Notes: generated by a model not told the origin, from the sequence alone. 64,000 bases of DNA from Actinoplanes sp. NBRC 103695 (GCF_030269485.1 NZ_BSTL01000015.1:230744-294743), one strand, 5' to 3'. Counted from the stretch's first letter, positions 18,089 to 28,051 are shown. Made by a program: numbers and translations.

Positions 18089-19662
18089 TTGCGCCACTTC
18101 TGGTTGGCGGATCCGGCGCAGTCCCACAGCTGCAGGCGCGCGCCGTTTCCGTTCACCCAGTCCTTGATGTCGATACATCGGTTGGACTGCGGATTGACCA
18201 GGTCACCCGAGCCGGAGAGGGTGAACTGCTGCGCCCCGGAGCCGTTGCAGGTGTAGATCTGGATCGCCGCGCCGTTGCCGGTGGCGCCGTCCGCGACGTC
18301 CATGCACTTGCCGCCCTGGGTCTTGAGCGCGCCACCCTCGAACGTCCACTTCTGGGCGGCTGAGTTGTTGCAGGTGTACGTCTGCAGCAGCGCCCGGTCG
18401 ACGAAGTTGCCGCCCGGCACGTCGACGCAGAGGTTGTTCCAGGTGCTGATCACCGGCACCTCGGCGGGCGGCGGGGTGGAGCCACCGGCGCCGAACGGGC
18501 TGAGGATCAGGCCGGCCGAGCGCGGGTCGCCGTCGTGGACCAGCGACTCGAACGCGCCGACGTCGTCGAACGGGAACGCGTAGGCCTTGCCGTCGACCAT
18601 GTTGGCGTGGATCACCCGGGCGTACTGGTTGGCCGGGTTGTTGCGGTAGAAGTCGCCCGCGTTCGTGGTCGGCTGAGTGTCCAGAGTGCCCAGGGTGCCG
18701 CGGTTGAGGGCGGCGCAGAGGGTTCGTGAGATCGGCCCGACCACCTGGTCGTTGGGCGCCGGCAGGTCACCGGCACAGCCCCACACGCTGCCCGAGGATG
18801 GGCGGTTGAACGACGCCACCTGCTGGCCCGCGCTGTTCGTGAAGTTCATGACGTTGCCCGACGTACGCCCGAAGTACTTGAGGTTGGGCTGGTCCCCGAA
18901 CGGCACGACGGTCAGAACCTTGCCGGTGTATGCGTTCCACGCCGAGGCGATGTACGAGTCGTAGTAGTTGGCGGCCAGCAGCCCCGCCTCGGCCGCCTTG
19001 CCCGGTGCGAGCACCCGCAGCACGGTGCCGTCCGAGCGGGTCATCGCGGTGTTCGCCCAGCCGGACTGCGCCCGGATGCCGTCGATGATCGCGTTGCGGC
19101 CGTTGCTGACCACGTCGCCGGTGCGCTTGGTGGCGCCGTTCGCCCCGGTCACGGTGACCGCGTGCGGGATCGCGAACATGTCGACCTGCGAGCTGTTCAG
19201 CCACAGCCCGGCGTCGTTGTAGGTGAACTCGGACCAGTCGAACAGGATGTTGCGGTTGGTGTCGCCGCCGGCCCATGGCGCGGGCTGGACGAGCCCGTCC
19301 GGGGTGAGGAAGAACTTGAGCTTCTCGCCGAGGGAGAAGTAGACCCGGCCGGAGAACCCGCGCGGGAAGTTGATCGTGCTGGTGCCGCCGTTGCCGGGGC
19401 CGCCGATGGCGACGTCGGGTGCGGGCGAGGGCGGATTCTGGCCGCCGGACCAGGCGGTGAACGTGCCGCCCTGGTTGACGTAGCCGAGCCGGCCGCTGGA
19501 GAGCTGGACGCCGATCGTGTACAGGTATACGGCTTCGCCGCGGCCGGTGTTGTTGGTGACCGTGACGGGGAGGATGGCCGGGCCGATCGCCTGGGCGGGC
19601 GTGGCGACGGCGATGGTGGGGATGACGAGGGATAGGGACAGAAGCAGGTTCCTGAGTTTCAA
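18082..19662 (-). CDS. secreted GH64 beta-1,3-glucanase with ricin-type carbohydrate-binding module
   Basis: This 526-aa secreted enzyme has a Sec signal peptide (MKLRNLLLSLSLVIPTIA, cleavage after PAQA). Residues 27-390 match glycoside hydrolase family 64, thaumatin-like enzymes that release oligosaccharides from beta-1,3-glucan, a fungal wall polymer. Residues 400-526 form a ricin B-type trefoil (CBM13) with repeated CxDV/QxW motifs such as AAQKWTF and GAQQFTL. The TTG start has GGAGG 7 bases upstream. An operator-like palindrome lies between promoter and start. It is convergent with the WD40 gene. Confidence 0.9.
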   Translation of the reverse strand: MKLRNLLLSLSLVIPTIAVATPAQAIGPAILPVTVTNNTGRGEAVYLYTIGVQLSSGRLGYVNQGGTFTAWSGGQNPPSPAPDVAIGGPGNGGTSTINFPRGFSGRVYFSLGEKLKFFLTPDGLVQPAPWAGGDTNRNILFDWSEFTYNDAGLWLNSSQVDMFAIPHAVTVTGANGATKRTGDVVSNGRNAIIDGIRAQSGWANTAMTRSDGTVLRVLAPGKAAEAGLLAANYYDSYIASAWNAYTGKVLTVVPFGDQPNLKYFGRTSGNVMNFTNSAGQQVASFNRPSSGSVWGCAGDLPAPNDQVVGPISRTLCAALNRGTLGTLDTQPTTNAGDFYRNNPANQYARVIHANMVDGKAYAFPFDDVGAFESLVHDGDPRSAGLILSPFGAGGSTPPPAEVPVISTWNNLCVDVPGGNFVDRALLQTYTCNNSAAQKWTFEGGALKTQGGKCMDVADGATGNGAAIQIYTCNGSGAQQFTLSGSGDLVNPQSNRCIDIKDWVNGNGARLQLWDCAGSANQKWRKG

Positions 19663-19682
19663 GAGAGCCTCCAGGGGGACGG

Positions 19683-19725
19683 GAGAGCGCTCTCACAGAC
19701 TGAATCTAACTGTAAACAATGTCAA
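19683..19725 (-). promoter_or_regulatory. GH64 promoter with LacI-type operator
   Basis: On the minus strand TTGACA (19725-19720) is followed after 17 bases by CAGTCT (19702-19697), a plausible -35/-10 pair. Between the -10 and the start codon lies the perfect 12-bp palindrome GAGAGCGCTCTC (19683-19694). Its AGCGCT centre is typical of LacI-family operators controlling glycoside hydrolases in actinobacteria. Binding there would block transcription. Confidence 0.55.
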
Positions 19726-19753
19726 TAGAAGATGGCCGATGTATGACGCGACA

Positions 19754-19759
19754 TAGGGT
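19754..19759 (+). promoter_or_regulatory. putative leaderless -10 element of the aldo/keto reductase gene
   Basis: TAGGGT ends 7 bases before ATG 19767 and supports that codon over the in-frame ATGs at 19719 and 19776. Confidence 0.5.
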
Positions 19760-19766
19760 TCAGGGC

Positions 19767-20717
19767 ATGAGCGAGATGAGTTACCGCCGCCTCGGCGCCT
19801 CCGGCCTGCTGGTTTCCGTGGTCGGACTGGGCTGCAACAACTTCGGCCGCAAGCTGGACGCCGACCAGACCCGCACGGTCGTGGACGCCGCCATCGACGC
19901 CGGGATCACCCTGTTCGACACGGCCGACATCTACGGCACCCCGCACGGCGCCTCCGAGGAGTTCCTCGGCGCCGCGCTCAAGGGGCGACGGGACGAGGTC
20001 GTGCTGGCCACCAAGTTCGGCATGAACATGGAAGGGCTCAACGGCAACGATCGGGGCGTACGCGGCTCGCGGTCGTACATCATCCGAGCCGTCGAGTCGT
20101 CCCTGCGCCGGCTGGAAACCGACTACCTGGACCTCTACCAGATGCACGAGCCGGACCCGGGCACCCCGATCGACGAGACCCTGGCCGCGCTGGACGACCT
20201 GGTCCGCAGCGGCAAGGTGCGCTACCTGGGCAACTCCAACTTCGCCGGCTGGCAGATCGCGGACGCCGACTGGACCGCGCGGGCCGCCGGGCACACCCCG
20301 TTCATCAGCGCGCAGAACCAGTACAGCCTGCTCGAACGGGACGTCGAGACCGAGGTCGTGCCCGCCTGCGAGCAGTACGGCCTGGGGCTGCTGCCGTTCT
20401 TCCCGCTCAACAGCGGCCTGCTCAGCGGCAAGTACCGGCGCGGCGAGAAACCTGCCGAGGGCACCCGGCTCGCCCAGGACCGCTACCAGCGGTGGATCGA
20501 CGGCGCCGACTGGGACACCATCGAGGCGCTGACCGCGTTCGGGGCTTCCTTCGACAAGACCCTGCTCGATGTCGCCATCGCCGGTCTGGCCTCGCGCCCG
20601 GCCGTGACCAGCGTGATCGCCGGGGCGACAACCCCCGATCAGGTACGCCAGAACGTGGCCGCGGGCAGCTGGGAACTCACCACCGACCAGGTCGCGGCGC
20701 TCGACGAGATCCTTTAG
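19767..20717 (+). CDS. aldo/keto reductase
   Basis: This is an NADPH-dependent oxidoreductase of the AKR superfamily with a TIM-barrel fold, 316 aa. The catalytic tetrad is visible: Asp51 and Tyr56 (DTADIYG), Lys83 (ATKFG) and His127 (YQMHEPD). It resembles the L-glyceraldehyde 3-phosphate/general stress branch rather than the xylose reductase branch, but the substrate cannot be told from sequence. The gene is divergent from GH64 and its stop overlaps that of mqnA on the other strand. Confidence 0.88.
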   Translation: MSEMSYRRLGASGLLVSVVGLGCNNFGRKLDADQTRTVVDAAIDAGITLFDTADIYGTPHGASEEFLGAALKGRRDEVVLATKFGMNMEGLNGNDRGVRGSRSYIIRAVESSLRRLETDYLDLYQMHEPDPGTPIDETLAALDDLVRSGKVRYLGNSNFAGWQIADADWTARAAGHTPFISAQNQYSLLERDVETEVVPACEQYGLGLLPFFPLNSGLLSGKYRRGEKPAEGTRLAQDRYQRWIDGADWDTIEALTAFGASFDKTLLDVAIAGLASRPAVTSVIAGATTPDQVRQNVAAGSWELTTDQVAALDEIL

Positions 20718-21562
20718 AGCTCTGCGAAGACAGGTCCGTCCGGCGGCAGCTCAGGCGCCTCACCCTTGGCTGCCGCCCGGCGGGCGAACTCCCGCAGGCC
20801 CGCCACCTGGCGCTCACCCAGCGAGAAGTCCAGCACGCGGAAGTAGTTGGCCAGCGTCGGGGCGTCGAACGGCTCCCACCGGGCGGCCGCCTCGGCCACC
20901 GTGTCCAGCTCGTCCAGGCACAGGTCACGGGAGCGCAGGAACGCCTCGTGCACCTCCTTCACCACACCCGGATGCGCCGCGGCGAAGTCCTTGCGCACCG
21001 CCCAGACCGCGAACACCATCGGCAGCCCGGTCCAGTCCCGCCACTCCTCGGCCAGGTCGACCACCCGCAGGCCGTCCGGCGCCTCGTACATGGCCCGCAG
21101 CGCCGGGTCGCCGATCAGCACACCGGCGTCCGCCTCCATCAGCATCTGCGTCAGGTCGGGCGGGCAGCGGAAGTACTCCGGGGTCGCGTGGTACCGCTCG
21201 GCCAGCAGCATCTGCGCCAGCAGCACGCCCGTCCGCGAGGTCGAGCCCAGCGCCACCGGGCGGCCGTCCAGCTCGGCGAGCGGCCGGGTGGTGACCAGGT
21301 TGACCGAGAGCACCGGCCCGTCGCTGCCCACCGCGAGGTTCGGCAGGAGCAGCAGGTCCTCGTGGTGGCGCAGGTACTCGACCAGGGAGATCGGGCCGAT
21401 GTCCAGATCACCGGCGACCAGCGCGGCGTTCAGCCGGTCCGGGGTGTCCTTGCGCAGGTCGACGTCCAGCAGCGCGCCCGAGCGCATCAGACCCCAGTAG
21501 ATCGGCAGGCAGTTCAGGAACTGGATGTGCCCGACCCGGGGGCGCTGGACGCGATCATTCAT
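20714..21562 (-). CDS. mqnA: chorismate dehydratase
   Basis: MqnA converts chorismate to 3-[(1-carboxyvinyl)oxy]benzoate, the first committed step of the futalosine menaquinone route. The 282-aa protein has the periplasmic-binding-protein-like fold of the family, with the N-terminal RVGHIQFLNCLPIYWGL and the stretch GPISLVEYLRH. There is no signal peptide, as expected for the enzyme. TACGTT lies 7 bases before the ATG, so the transcript may be leaderless. Other pathway genes in this window are mqnC, mqnE and mqnMPL. Confidence 0.93.
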   Translation of the reverse strand: MNDRVQRPRVGHIQFLNCLPIYWGLMRSGALLDVDLRKDTPDRLNAALVAGDLDIGPISLVEYLRHHEDLLLLPNLAVGSDGPVLSVNLVTTRPLAELDGRPVALGSTSRTGVLLAQMLLAERYHATPEYFRCPPDLTQMLMEADAGVLIGDPALRAMYEAPDGLRVVDLAEEWRDWTGLPMVFAVWAVRKDFAAAHPGVVKEVHEAFLRSRDLCLDELDTVAEAAARWEPFDAPTLANYFRVLDFSLGERQVAGLREFARRAAAKGEAPELPPDGPVFAEL

Positions 21563-21569
21563 GTCGTCG

Positions 21570-21575
21570 AACGTA
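21570..21575 (-). promoter_or_regulatory. putative leaderless -10 element of mqnA
   Basis: On the minus strand TACGTT precedes ATG 21562 by 7 bases with no ribosome-binding site between them. Confidence 0.35.
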
Positions 21576-21755
21576 TCCCGCGGGTTTCACCAGCAAGTAA
21601 TTCGGTGGCGTATCCCACGTCGAAGCGTAAAGTGACTGGCCGCTCGACGGCCGAGGTGGAAGCACCGAGACGGACGTCCCCGCGCCGGGTTCTGGCGGCC
21701 ATCCGCCCCCGGACACGCGGAGCGCAGCAGCATGTGAGCGATAGGGAAGATCAGC

Positions 21756-23744
21756 GTGCCCGCACCTGACCTCGACAGCGAACTCGACGCCGAACGAACC
21801 CATCTGTCCGAGTCCCGGGCGGCGCTGCGCCGCATGCGCGGCCGAGCCGAGGCCCTCTTCTCCACCGGCAGCGACGTGGCCGGGGACGCGTACGGCGCCG
21901 AAGCCCTCGGCCGGACCCTCTCCCGCCGCGTCATCGAACTCGCCGACCACCCCGACACCCCGCTCTTCTTCGGGCGCCTGAACATCGACGACGCCCGCTA
22001 CCACGTCGGCCGGCGGCACGTCACCGACGACGCCGGCGAGCCCATGGTCCTGGACTGGCGGGCGCCGATCTCCCGCTCGTTCTACCGGGCCAGCGTGCGC
22101 GACCCGCAGGGTGTGGCCGTCCGCCGCCGGTTCGGCTTCGTCCGCGGCGAACTGACCAGCTTCGAGGACGAGCACCTGGACCGCGGCGAGGAGCTCGGCA
22201 CCAAGAGCCGCATCCTGACCGCCGAGATCGAACGGCCGCGCGTCGGGCCGATGCGCGACATCGTCGCCACCATCCAGCCGGAACAGGACGAACTGGTCCG
22301 GGCCGACCTCGAGCACTCAATCTGCGTACAGGGCGCGCCCGGCACCGGAAAGACGGCGGTCGGGCTGCACCGGGCGGCGTACCTGCTCTACCTGCACCGC
22401 GAGCGGCTGCGCCGGTCCGGGGTGCTCATCGTCGGCCCGAACACGGCGTTCCTGTCGTACATCTCGGCGGTCCTCCCGGCGCTCGGCGAGATCGAGGTGC
22501 AGCAGGCGACCGTCGACGAGCTGATCGCCCGGGCGCCGGTCCGTGCCGTCGACACCCCGGCAGCGGCGCTGGTCAAGCACGATCCGCGGATGGCCGAGGT
22601 GCTCGCCAAGGCGCTGTGGGGACGGCTGGCCAAGCCGACCGAGCCGATCATGGTGTCCGACGGGTCGTACCGATGGCGGATCGACGCGGAGCCGCTGCGG
22701 CGGATCGTCGACGAGGCCCGGCGGGAGGGACTGCCGTACGCGGTCGGGCGCGACCGGGTCCTGGCCCGCGTGGTCGGGCTGCTCCAACGCCAGTCGGAAT
22801 ACCGGACCGGGAACTCGCCGGGCGAGGGCTGGATGCGCAAGATGGCCCGGGTCGAGCCGGTGCGCTCGTTCCTCGACGCCGCATGGCCGGCGATCACCCC
22901 CGCCGAGCTGGTCGTGGGTGTGCTGACCGACCCGGCCGCCGCCGACGGCATCCTGACCGAGGAGGAACGGGAGGCGATCCGCTGGGCCAAGCCGCCACGG
23001 TCGGTGAAGGCCGCCCGGTTCAGCACCGCCGACCTGGTGCTGCTGGACGAGGCCGCCGGGCTGCTGGAACGAGAGAGCAGCTTCGGGCACGTGGTCGTCG
23101 ACGAGGCGCAGGACCTGTCGCCGATGCAGGCCCGGGCCATCGCGCGGCGCAGCGAGCACGGCTCGATCACGCTGCTCGGCGACCTGGCGCAGGGCACGGC
23201 GCCGTGGGCCGCCGCCGACTGGCGGGTCACGCTCGGTCACCTCGGCAAGCCGGACGCCGCGGTGGTCCCGCTGACCGTCGGGTTCCGCGTACCCGAAATG
23301 ATCATTGAATTGGCGAACCGGCTGCTGCCCGCGCTGGGCGTGGACGTCCCGCTCGCCGAGTCGCTGCGCCGCGACGGCGACCTCTCGATCGTGCCGGCCG
23401 ACGACGTCGACGCGGCCATGCTGGTCGAGGTGACCGGCGCGCTGGAGCACGAGGGGTCGATCGCGGTGATCGCGGCCGACGACACCACCGACCGCCTGCG
23501 CAAACACCTGACGGCGGCGGGCATCGAGAGCGCGACCCCGGAGGATGTCGAGACCGAGGCGCGCGTCACGGTCGTGCCGGCCACGGTCGTCAAGGGCCTC
23601 GAGTACGACCATGTCATCGTGATCGAGCCCGCCGACATCGTCGCCGCGGAACCGCGTGGCCTGCACCGCCTCTACGTCTGCCTGACCCGGGCGGTGTCCC
23701 GCCTCTCGGTGGTGCACGGCCGGCCGCTCCCGCCGCCCCTCTAG
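21756..23744 (+). CDS. helD: HelD-like RNA polymerase-associated helicase
   Basis: This 662-aa UvrD/Rep-like superfamily 1 protein matches HelD, which binds RNA polymerase and recycles stalled or antibiotic-bound complexes. Residues 1-50 form a coiled coil that would enter the secondary channel. Walker A is GAPGTGKT (193-200), and the Walker B segment is VVVDEAQDLSP with Asp449. C-terminal motifs VVKGLEYDHVIV and LYVCLTRAVSRL complete the helicase core. The GTG start is preceded by GGGAAG. Related HelR proteins give rifamycin tolerance; I see no rifamycin-associated element upstream, so that role is not claimed. Confidence 0.88.
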   Translation: MPAPDLDSELDAERTHLSESRAALRRMRGRAEALFSTGSDVAGDAYGAEALGRTLSRRVIELADHPDTPLFFGRLNIDDARYHVGRRHVTDDAGEPMVLDWRAPISRSFYRASVRDPQGVAVRRRFGFVRGELTSFEDEHLDRGEELGTKSRILTAEIERPRVGPMRDIVATIQPEQDELVRADLEHSICVQGAPGTGKTAVGLHRAAYLLYLHRERLRRSGVLIVGPNTAFLSYISAVLPALGEIEVQQATVDELIARAPVRAVDTPAAALVKHDPRMAEVLAKALWGRLAKPTEPIMVSDGSYRWRIDAEPLRRIVDEARREGLPYAVGRDRVLARVVGLLQRQSEYRTGNSPGEGWMRKMARVEPVRSFLDAAWPAITPAELVVGVLTDPAAADGILTEEEREAIRWAKPPRSVKAARFSTADLVLLDEAAGLLERESSFGHVVVDEAQDLSPMQARAIARRSEHGSITLLGDLAQGTAPWAAADWRVTLGHLGKPDAAVVPLTVGFRVPEMIIELANRLLPALGVDVPLAESLRRDGDLSIVPADDVDAAMLVEVTGALEHEGSIAVIAADDTTDRLRKHLTAAGIESATPEDVETEARVTVVPATVVKGLEYDHVIVIEPADIVAAEPRGLHRLYVCLTRAVSRLSVVHGRPLPPPL

Positions 23745-23842
23745 AGCAGCCGGGCCCGGATCTCTTCGGCCACTGTGGAGTCCGGCGGCAGGGTGCCGTT
23801 CTCGGCCATCAACGCGTGGTACTGCTGCCGCTCGTAGGGCAC
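23741..23842 (-). other. short coding-like fragment downstream of helD
   Basis: From GTG 23842 the minus strand encodes 33 residues (VPYERQQYHALMAENGTLPP and a tail DSTVAEEIRARLL) with amino-acid usage like a real protein C terminus. No ribosome-binding site or upstream domain exists; the operator of the ABC operon lies just upstream. It may be the stump of a deleted gene. Confidence 0.2.
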
Positions 23843-23867
23843 CCCGGGCGGCAGCGTCGAGCGTCTC

Positions 23868-23908
23868 AACTTTGTGGCACAAAGTTCTTTGACTTTGCGT
23901 GATAAAGT
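23868..23908 (+). promoter_or_regulatory. double operator and leaderless promoter of the ABC operon
   Basis: The perfect palindrome AACTTTGTGGCACAAAGTT occupies 23868-23886. A second, imperfect copy ACTTTGCGTGATAAAGT occupies 23892-23908 and covers the -10 element TAAAGT, which ends 7 bases before ATG 23916. The likely ligand is the winged-helix regulator encoded by the second gene of the operon, giving autoregulation. Confidence 0.6.
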
Positions 23909-23915
23909 TCTTTGC

Positions 23916-24551
23916 ATGACGACAGAGCACGACGACGACCTGCCGATGGACCCGGCCGAGTCCCTACGCCTCATCGAGCGCGAGCGCGCCGAGGCCGAGC
24001 GCAAGCTGACCCCCGACCCGCGCATCTTCCTGTGGCCGTGGGGTTTCGCCTGGCTGATCAGCTTCTCGCTGCTGTTCCTGCGGTTCGGGCCCGGCGGGCG
24101 GGTCTTCGTCGACATGCCCGACTGGGTGCCGCTGCTGGTGCTGGCGGCGACGATGATCGCGGCCGGCGCGTTCACCGGGGTGGCCGGCGCCCGCAGCGGG
24201 CGGTGGATCTCCGGCCCGTCCAGCCGACAGGGCGCCTTCTACGGCATCACCTGGTCGGTCGCCTTCTTCGGGCTGTCCACGGTGCTCGGCCGGGTCAGCC
24301 AGTTCGTGCCCGACAGCGAGATCAACCTGCTCTGGGCCGGGGCGATGGTGGCTCTGACCGGCGCGCTGCACATGGCCGGTGGCGCCATCTACAACGACAA
24401 GTCCATCTTCATCCTGGGCGTCTTCATCAGCGCGATCAACGTGGCCGGCGTCTTCGCCGGGCCGGGCTGGCACTCGCTGCTGCTGGCCGTCCTCGGTGGC
24501 GGCGGCATGCTGGCCGCGGGCGCCTACGCCAAGGCGAGGTCGCCGCGGTGA
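23916..24551 (+). CDS. six-helix membrane protein, first gene of ABC operon
   Basis: This 211-aa integral membrane protein of unknown function has an acidic N terminus with the motif DPAESLRLIERERAEAERKL, followed by about six hydrophobic segments (FAWLISFSLLFL, VPLLVLAATMIAAGAF, ITWSVAFFGLS, LLWAGAMVALTGALHMAGG, IFILGVFISAINVAGVF, LLLAVLGGGGMLAAGAY). Proteins of this kind often lie with GntR- or PadR-like regulators and ABC exporters. ATG 23916 fits the leaderless promoter. The end overlaps the regulator start as GTGA. Confidence 0.8.
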   Translation: MTTEHDDDLPMDPAESLRLIERERAEAERKLTPDPRIFLWPWGFAWLISFSLLFLRFGPGGRVFVDMPDWVPLLVLAATMIAAGAFTGVAGARSGRWISGPSSRQGAFYGITWSVAFFGLSTVLGRVSQFVPDSEINLLWAGAMVALTGALHMAGGAIYNDKSIFILGVFISAINVAGVFAGPGWHSLLLAVLGGGGMLAAGAYAKARSPR

Positions 24552-24861
24552 GCCAGACCGAGTTGCCCGAGCTCGACCCCGTGATCCACGCCCAGGCGCG
24601 GCTGCGGGTGGTGTCGTCGCTGTCGATGCTGCGCGAGGGCGACCGGATCGCGTTCCCCCGGCTCCAGGAGATCTTGAAGATGACCGCCGGGAACCTCTCC
24701 GTGCACCTCCGCAAGCTCGAGGACGCCGGCTACGTCGAGGTCACCAAGACCCATCAGGGCCGTACGCCGGCCACCCTCGTCCAGCTGACCCGCCGCGGCC
24801 GGCTGGCGTTCGAGGACTACACCGCGGCGCTGAGATCTCTGCTCAACCCCTCGGAGGAGCC

Positions 24862-24865
<4 letters not shown>
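24548..24865 (+). CDS. winged-helix transcriptional regulator
   Basis: This is a 105-aa single-domain winged-helix regulator of the MarR/ArsR-like group. The helix-turn-helix is FPRLQEILKMTAGNLSVHLRKLEDAGYVEVTK, here given in two parts as it spans residues 38-70, and the wing is the basic loop HQGRTPATLVQLT. It starts with GTG overlapping the upstream stop and ends inside the ABC ATPase start (ATGA). The operator pair at 23868-23908 suits such a dimeric repressor. The effector is unknown, possibly a substrate of the ABC exporter. Confidence 0.85.
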
Positions 24866-25730
<865 letters not shown>

Positions 25731-25734
<4 letters not shown>

Positions 25735-26471
25735 CCGCTCTGGCCCTCACCCACGCCAAGTTTCAGCTGCTCGAGACCGTGCGCATCCCGATGGCCCTGA
25801 TCGGCAGCGCGTTCTTCCCGGCCGCGTCGATGCTGTTCTTCGTGGTGCCGTTCGTCGGCGGCGATCCGGTCTACTCCACCTTCGCCACCGCCTCGATGGT
25901 CACGTTCGCGGTGATGACGACCAACCTCTTCCAGTACGGGGCCGGCATCGCCGAGGACCGCGCCCAGCCGTGGGATCCGTTCACCCGGACGCTCCCGGCC
26001 GGTCCCGGGCCGCGCTTCCTCGGCCGCATCCTGGCCGGGCTGGCCCTGATGGCGATCTCGCTGATCCCGGTCGTGCTGATCGCCTGGCTGTTCACCGCCG
26101 CCACGATCACCTGGGGCGGGGCGCTGGCCGCGCTCGGTGCCCTGGCGTTGTCGGCGCTCCCGTTCACGCTGCTCGGGCTGGCGATCGGCTACTCGCTCCC
26201 GGCCAAGGCGGCGATCGTGACCGCGCAGCTGCTGTTCTTCCCGCTGGCGTTCGGCGGCGGACTGATGACCGCACCCGGCGGCGCGCCCGGCTTCGTCGAG
26301 GACATCGCGCCGTACCTGCCGACCGGCGGCGCGGCCCGGCTGATGTGGGCAGCGGTCGGCGACTTCCCGTTCGACCTGTCCGCGACCGTCGCGCTGGTCG
26401 CCTGGACGGTCGTCTTCGCTGGGCTGGCCGCATGGGCCTATCGCCGCGACGAGGGTCGGCGGTTCAGCTAG
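25731..26471 (+). CDS. ABC-2 type transporter permease
   Basis: This 246-aa permease has six predicted membrane helices and the cytoplasmic loop GAGIAEDRAQPWDPFTRTLP typical of ABC-2 exporters, where EDR approximates the coupling motif. It pairs with the ATPase immediately upstream. The whole operon (membrane protein, regulator, ATPase, permease) resembles self-regulated systems that expel membrane-active compounds; the substrate is not predictable. Confidence 0.9.
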
Positions 26472-26474
26472 AAA

Positions 26475-26496
26475 TTCGACACTTAAGCCCGTCGAA
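26475..26496 (+). promoter_or_regulatory. inverted repeat between ABC permease and VOC genes
   Basis: TTCGAC (26475-26480) and GTCGAA (26491-26496) are separated by 10 bases. They may be an operator of the VOC gene or the end of the ABC transcript. A smaller perfect repeat, GGTCG-GTG-CGACC, follows at 26502-26514. Confidence 0.3.
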
Positions 26497-26522
26497 AGGA
26501 GGGTCGGTGCGACCATCCGGGC

Positions 26523-27284
26523 ATGACCGCACCGACCTCTGGCCAGCCACTATGGGTAGACCTCGGTACGTCGGACGTCGAGGACGCGACTCGCTTCTAC
26601 ACCGAGCTCTTCGGCTGGACGGCCCACGTCTCGGGCGACGACTACGGCGGCTACACGATCTTCAACCTGGACGGGCGGCCGGCGGCCGGGGCCGGGCCGC
26701 TCTTCGGCGAGGGCCAGCCGACGGCGTGGAGCACCTACATCTCCACCGACGATGTGGACGAAACGGCCATCCTGGTCGAGGACGCGGGCGGCAAGGTGCT
26801 CGTGCCCCCTTTCGACGTCGGCGTCCAGGGCCGGATGGCGGCCTGCCTCGATCCGGCCGGCGCGCCGTTCTCCGTCTGGCAGGCCGGGACGATGGCCGGC
26901 GCCGAGGTGGTCGACGTGCCCGGGTCGCTGACCTGGAGCGAGCTGACCACGCGTGACGTCGAGCGGTCGGTCGCGTTCTACCGGCAGGTCTTCGGCTGGG
27001 TGGCGCACGACAGCCAGGTGGCCGGTATGCCCTACCTGACCTGGGAGCTGGACGGCCGGATGATCGGTGGCATGCAGCCCATGGTCGGCGACGGCTGGCC
27101 GGACGACCTGGCCGCCCACTGGATGCTGTACTTCGCGGTCCGGCACTGCGACGAGACCGCCGGGCTGGCGCGGGACCTGGGCGGGCACCTCGTGCGGCCG
27201 CCGACGAACTTCTCGATGGGCCGCTACGCCGTGATCGAGGACCCGCAGGGCGGCACGTTCTCGATCCTCGAGGGCACGCGCTAG
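26523..27284 (+). CDS. two-domain VOC (glyoxalase/bleomycin-resistance-like) protein
   Basis: This 253-aa protein consists of two vicinal-oxygen-chelate domains. Each starts with a similar strand-helix pattern: LWVDLGTSDVEDATRFYTELFGW at residues 10-32 and LTWSELTTRDVERSVAFYRQVFGW at 138-161, quoted here only by position for the full repeats. Several metal-ligand positions are replaced, so a small-molecule-binding or sequestering role is as likely as catalysis. It is convergent with the ABC ATPase of the uptake system; their stops overlap. Confidence 0.85.
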   Translation: MTAPTSGQPLWVDLGTSDVEDATRFYTELFGWTAHVSGDDYGGYTIFNLDGRPAAGAGPLFGEGQPTAWSTYISTDDVDETAILVEDAGGKVLVPPFDVGVQGRMAACLDPAGAPFSVWQAGTMAGAEVVDVPGSLTWSELTTRDVERSVAFYRQVFGWVAHDSQVAGMPYLTWELDGRMIGGMQPMVGDGWPDDLAAHWMLYFAVRHCDETAGLARDLGGHLVRPPTNFSMGRYAVIEDPQGGTFSILEGTR

Positions 27285-28051
27285 ACCTTTTTACGCACGG
27301 GCAGCACGATCGGGCCGTGCTCGCCCTCCAGGACCCGCACCCGGGCGCGGTAGTGCTCGGACAGCACAGCCTCGGTCAGCACCTCGCGTGGTGTCCCCGC
27401 GACGACCACCCGCCCCCTCGCCAGCATCAGCATGCGGTCGGCGTACTCTCCCGCGATCGACAGATCGTGCATCGTGGACAAGACGGTCAGAGAACGCTCG
27501 CCGCGCAGCCGGTCCACCAGGTCGAGGACCTCCTGCTGGTGGCCGATGTCGAGCGCCGCGGTCGGCTCGTCGAGCAGCAGAATCCGGGCGCCCTGGGCCA
27601 GCGCCCGCGCCAGGAAGGCCCGCTGCCGCTCGCCGCCGGACAACGTCTCCAGCCGCCGGTCCGCGAAGGTCACCAGGTCCAGCGCCGCCAGCACCTCGTC
27701 CACCGCGGCCAGATCGGACGCCGACTCCCTGCCCAGCGGCGCGATGTAGGGCGTCCGCCCCAGCAACACGTAGTCGATCACCCGCATCCCCGGCGGCACC
27801 ACCGGCGTCTGCGCGACGGTCGCCACGGTCCGCGCCCGCTCCCGCCTGCTCAACGTCCCGACCGGCCGACCACCAAGATCAATTTCGCCGGTGTACGCGA
27901 CCAGCCCGCCGATGGCCCGCAGCAGGGTCGACTTGCCGGCGCCGTTCGGCCCGATGACCGTGACCCACTCGCCCTCGTCCACAACCAGATCGACGCCGTC
28001 GACGACCAGGGCGCCGCCTAGCCGCACACTCACGCCGCGCACCCCGATCAC
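27281..28051 (-). CDS. cobalamin/heme-type ABC importer ATP-binding protein
   Basis: This 256-aa ATPase belongs to the BtuD/HmuV/FecE group. Walker A GPNGAGKST is near residue 38, signature LSGGERQRA and Walker B ILLLDEPTAALD are complete. It works with the FecCD-type permease and the lipoprotein encoded upstream. The GTG start lies within a 35-bp tandem duplication, so the start region (IGVRGV) is repeated upstream; only this copy continues in frame. Unlike usual, 288 bases separate it from the permease gene. Confidence 0.9.
   Translation of the reverse strand: MIGVRGVSVRLGGALVVDGVDLVVDEGEWVTVIGPNGAGKSTLLRAIGGLVAYTGEIDLGGRPVGTLSRRERARTVATVAQTPVVPPGMRVIDYVLLGRTPYIAPLGRESASDLAAVDEVLAALDLVTFADRRLETLSGGERQRAFLARALAQGARILLLDEPTAALDIGHQQEVLDLVDRLRGERSLTVLSTMHDLSIAGEYADRMLMLARGRVVVAGTPREVLTEAVLSEHYRARVRVLEGEHGPIVLPVRKKV

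Noticed and set aside
21600..21755. Rifamycin-associated element upstream of the HelD gene
   Set aside because: No long inverted repeat of the expected kind is visible in the 150 bases before the start.
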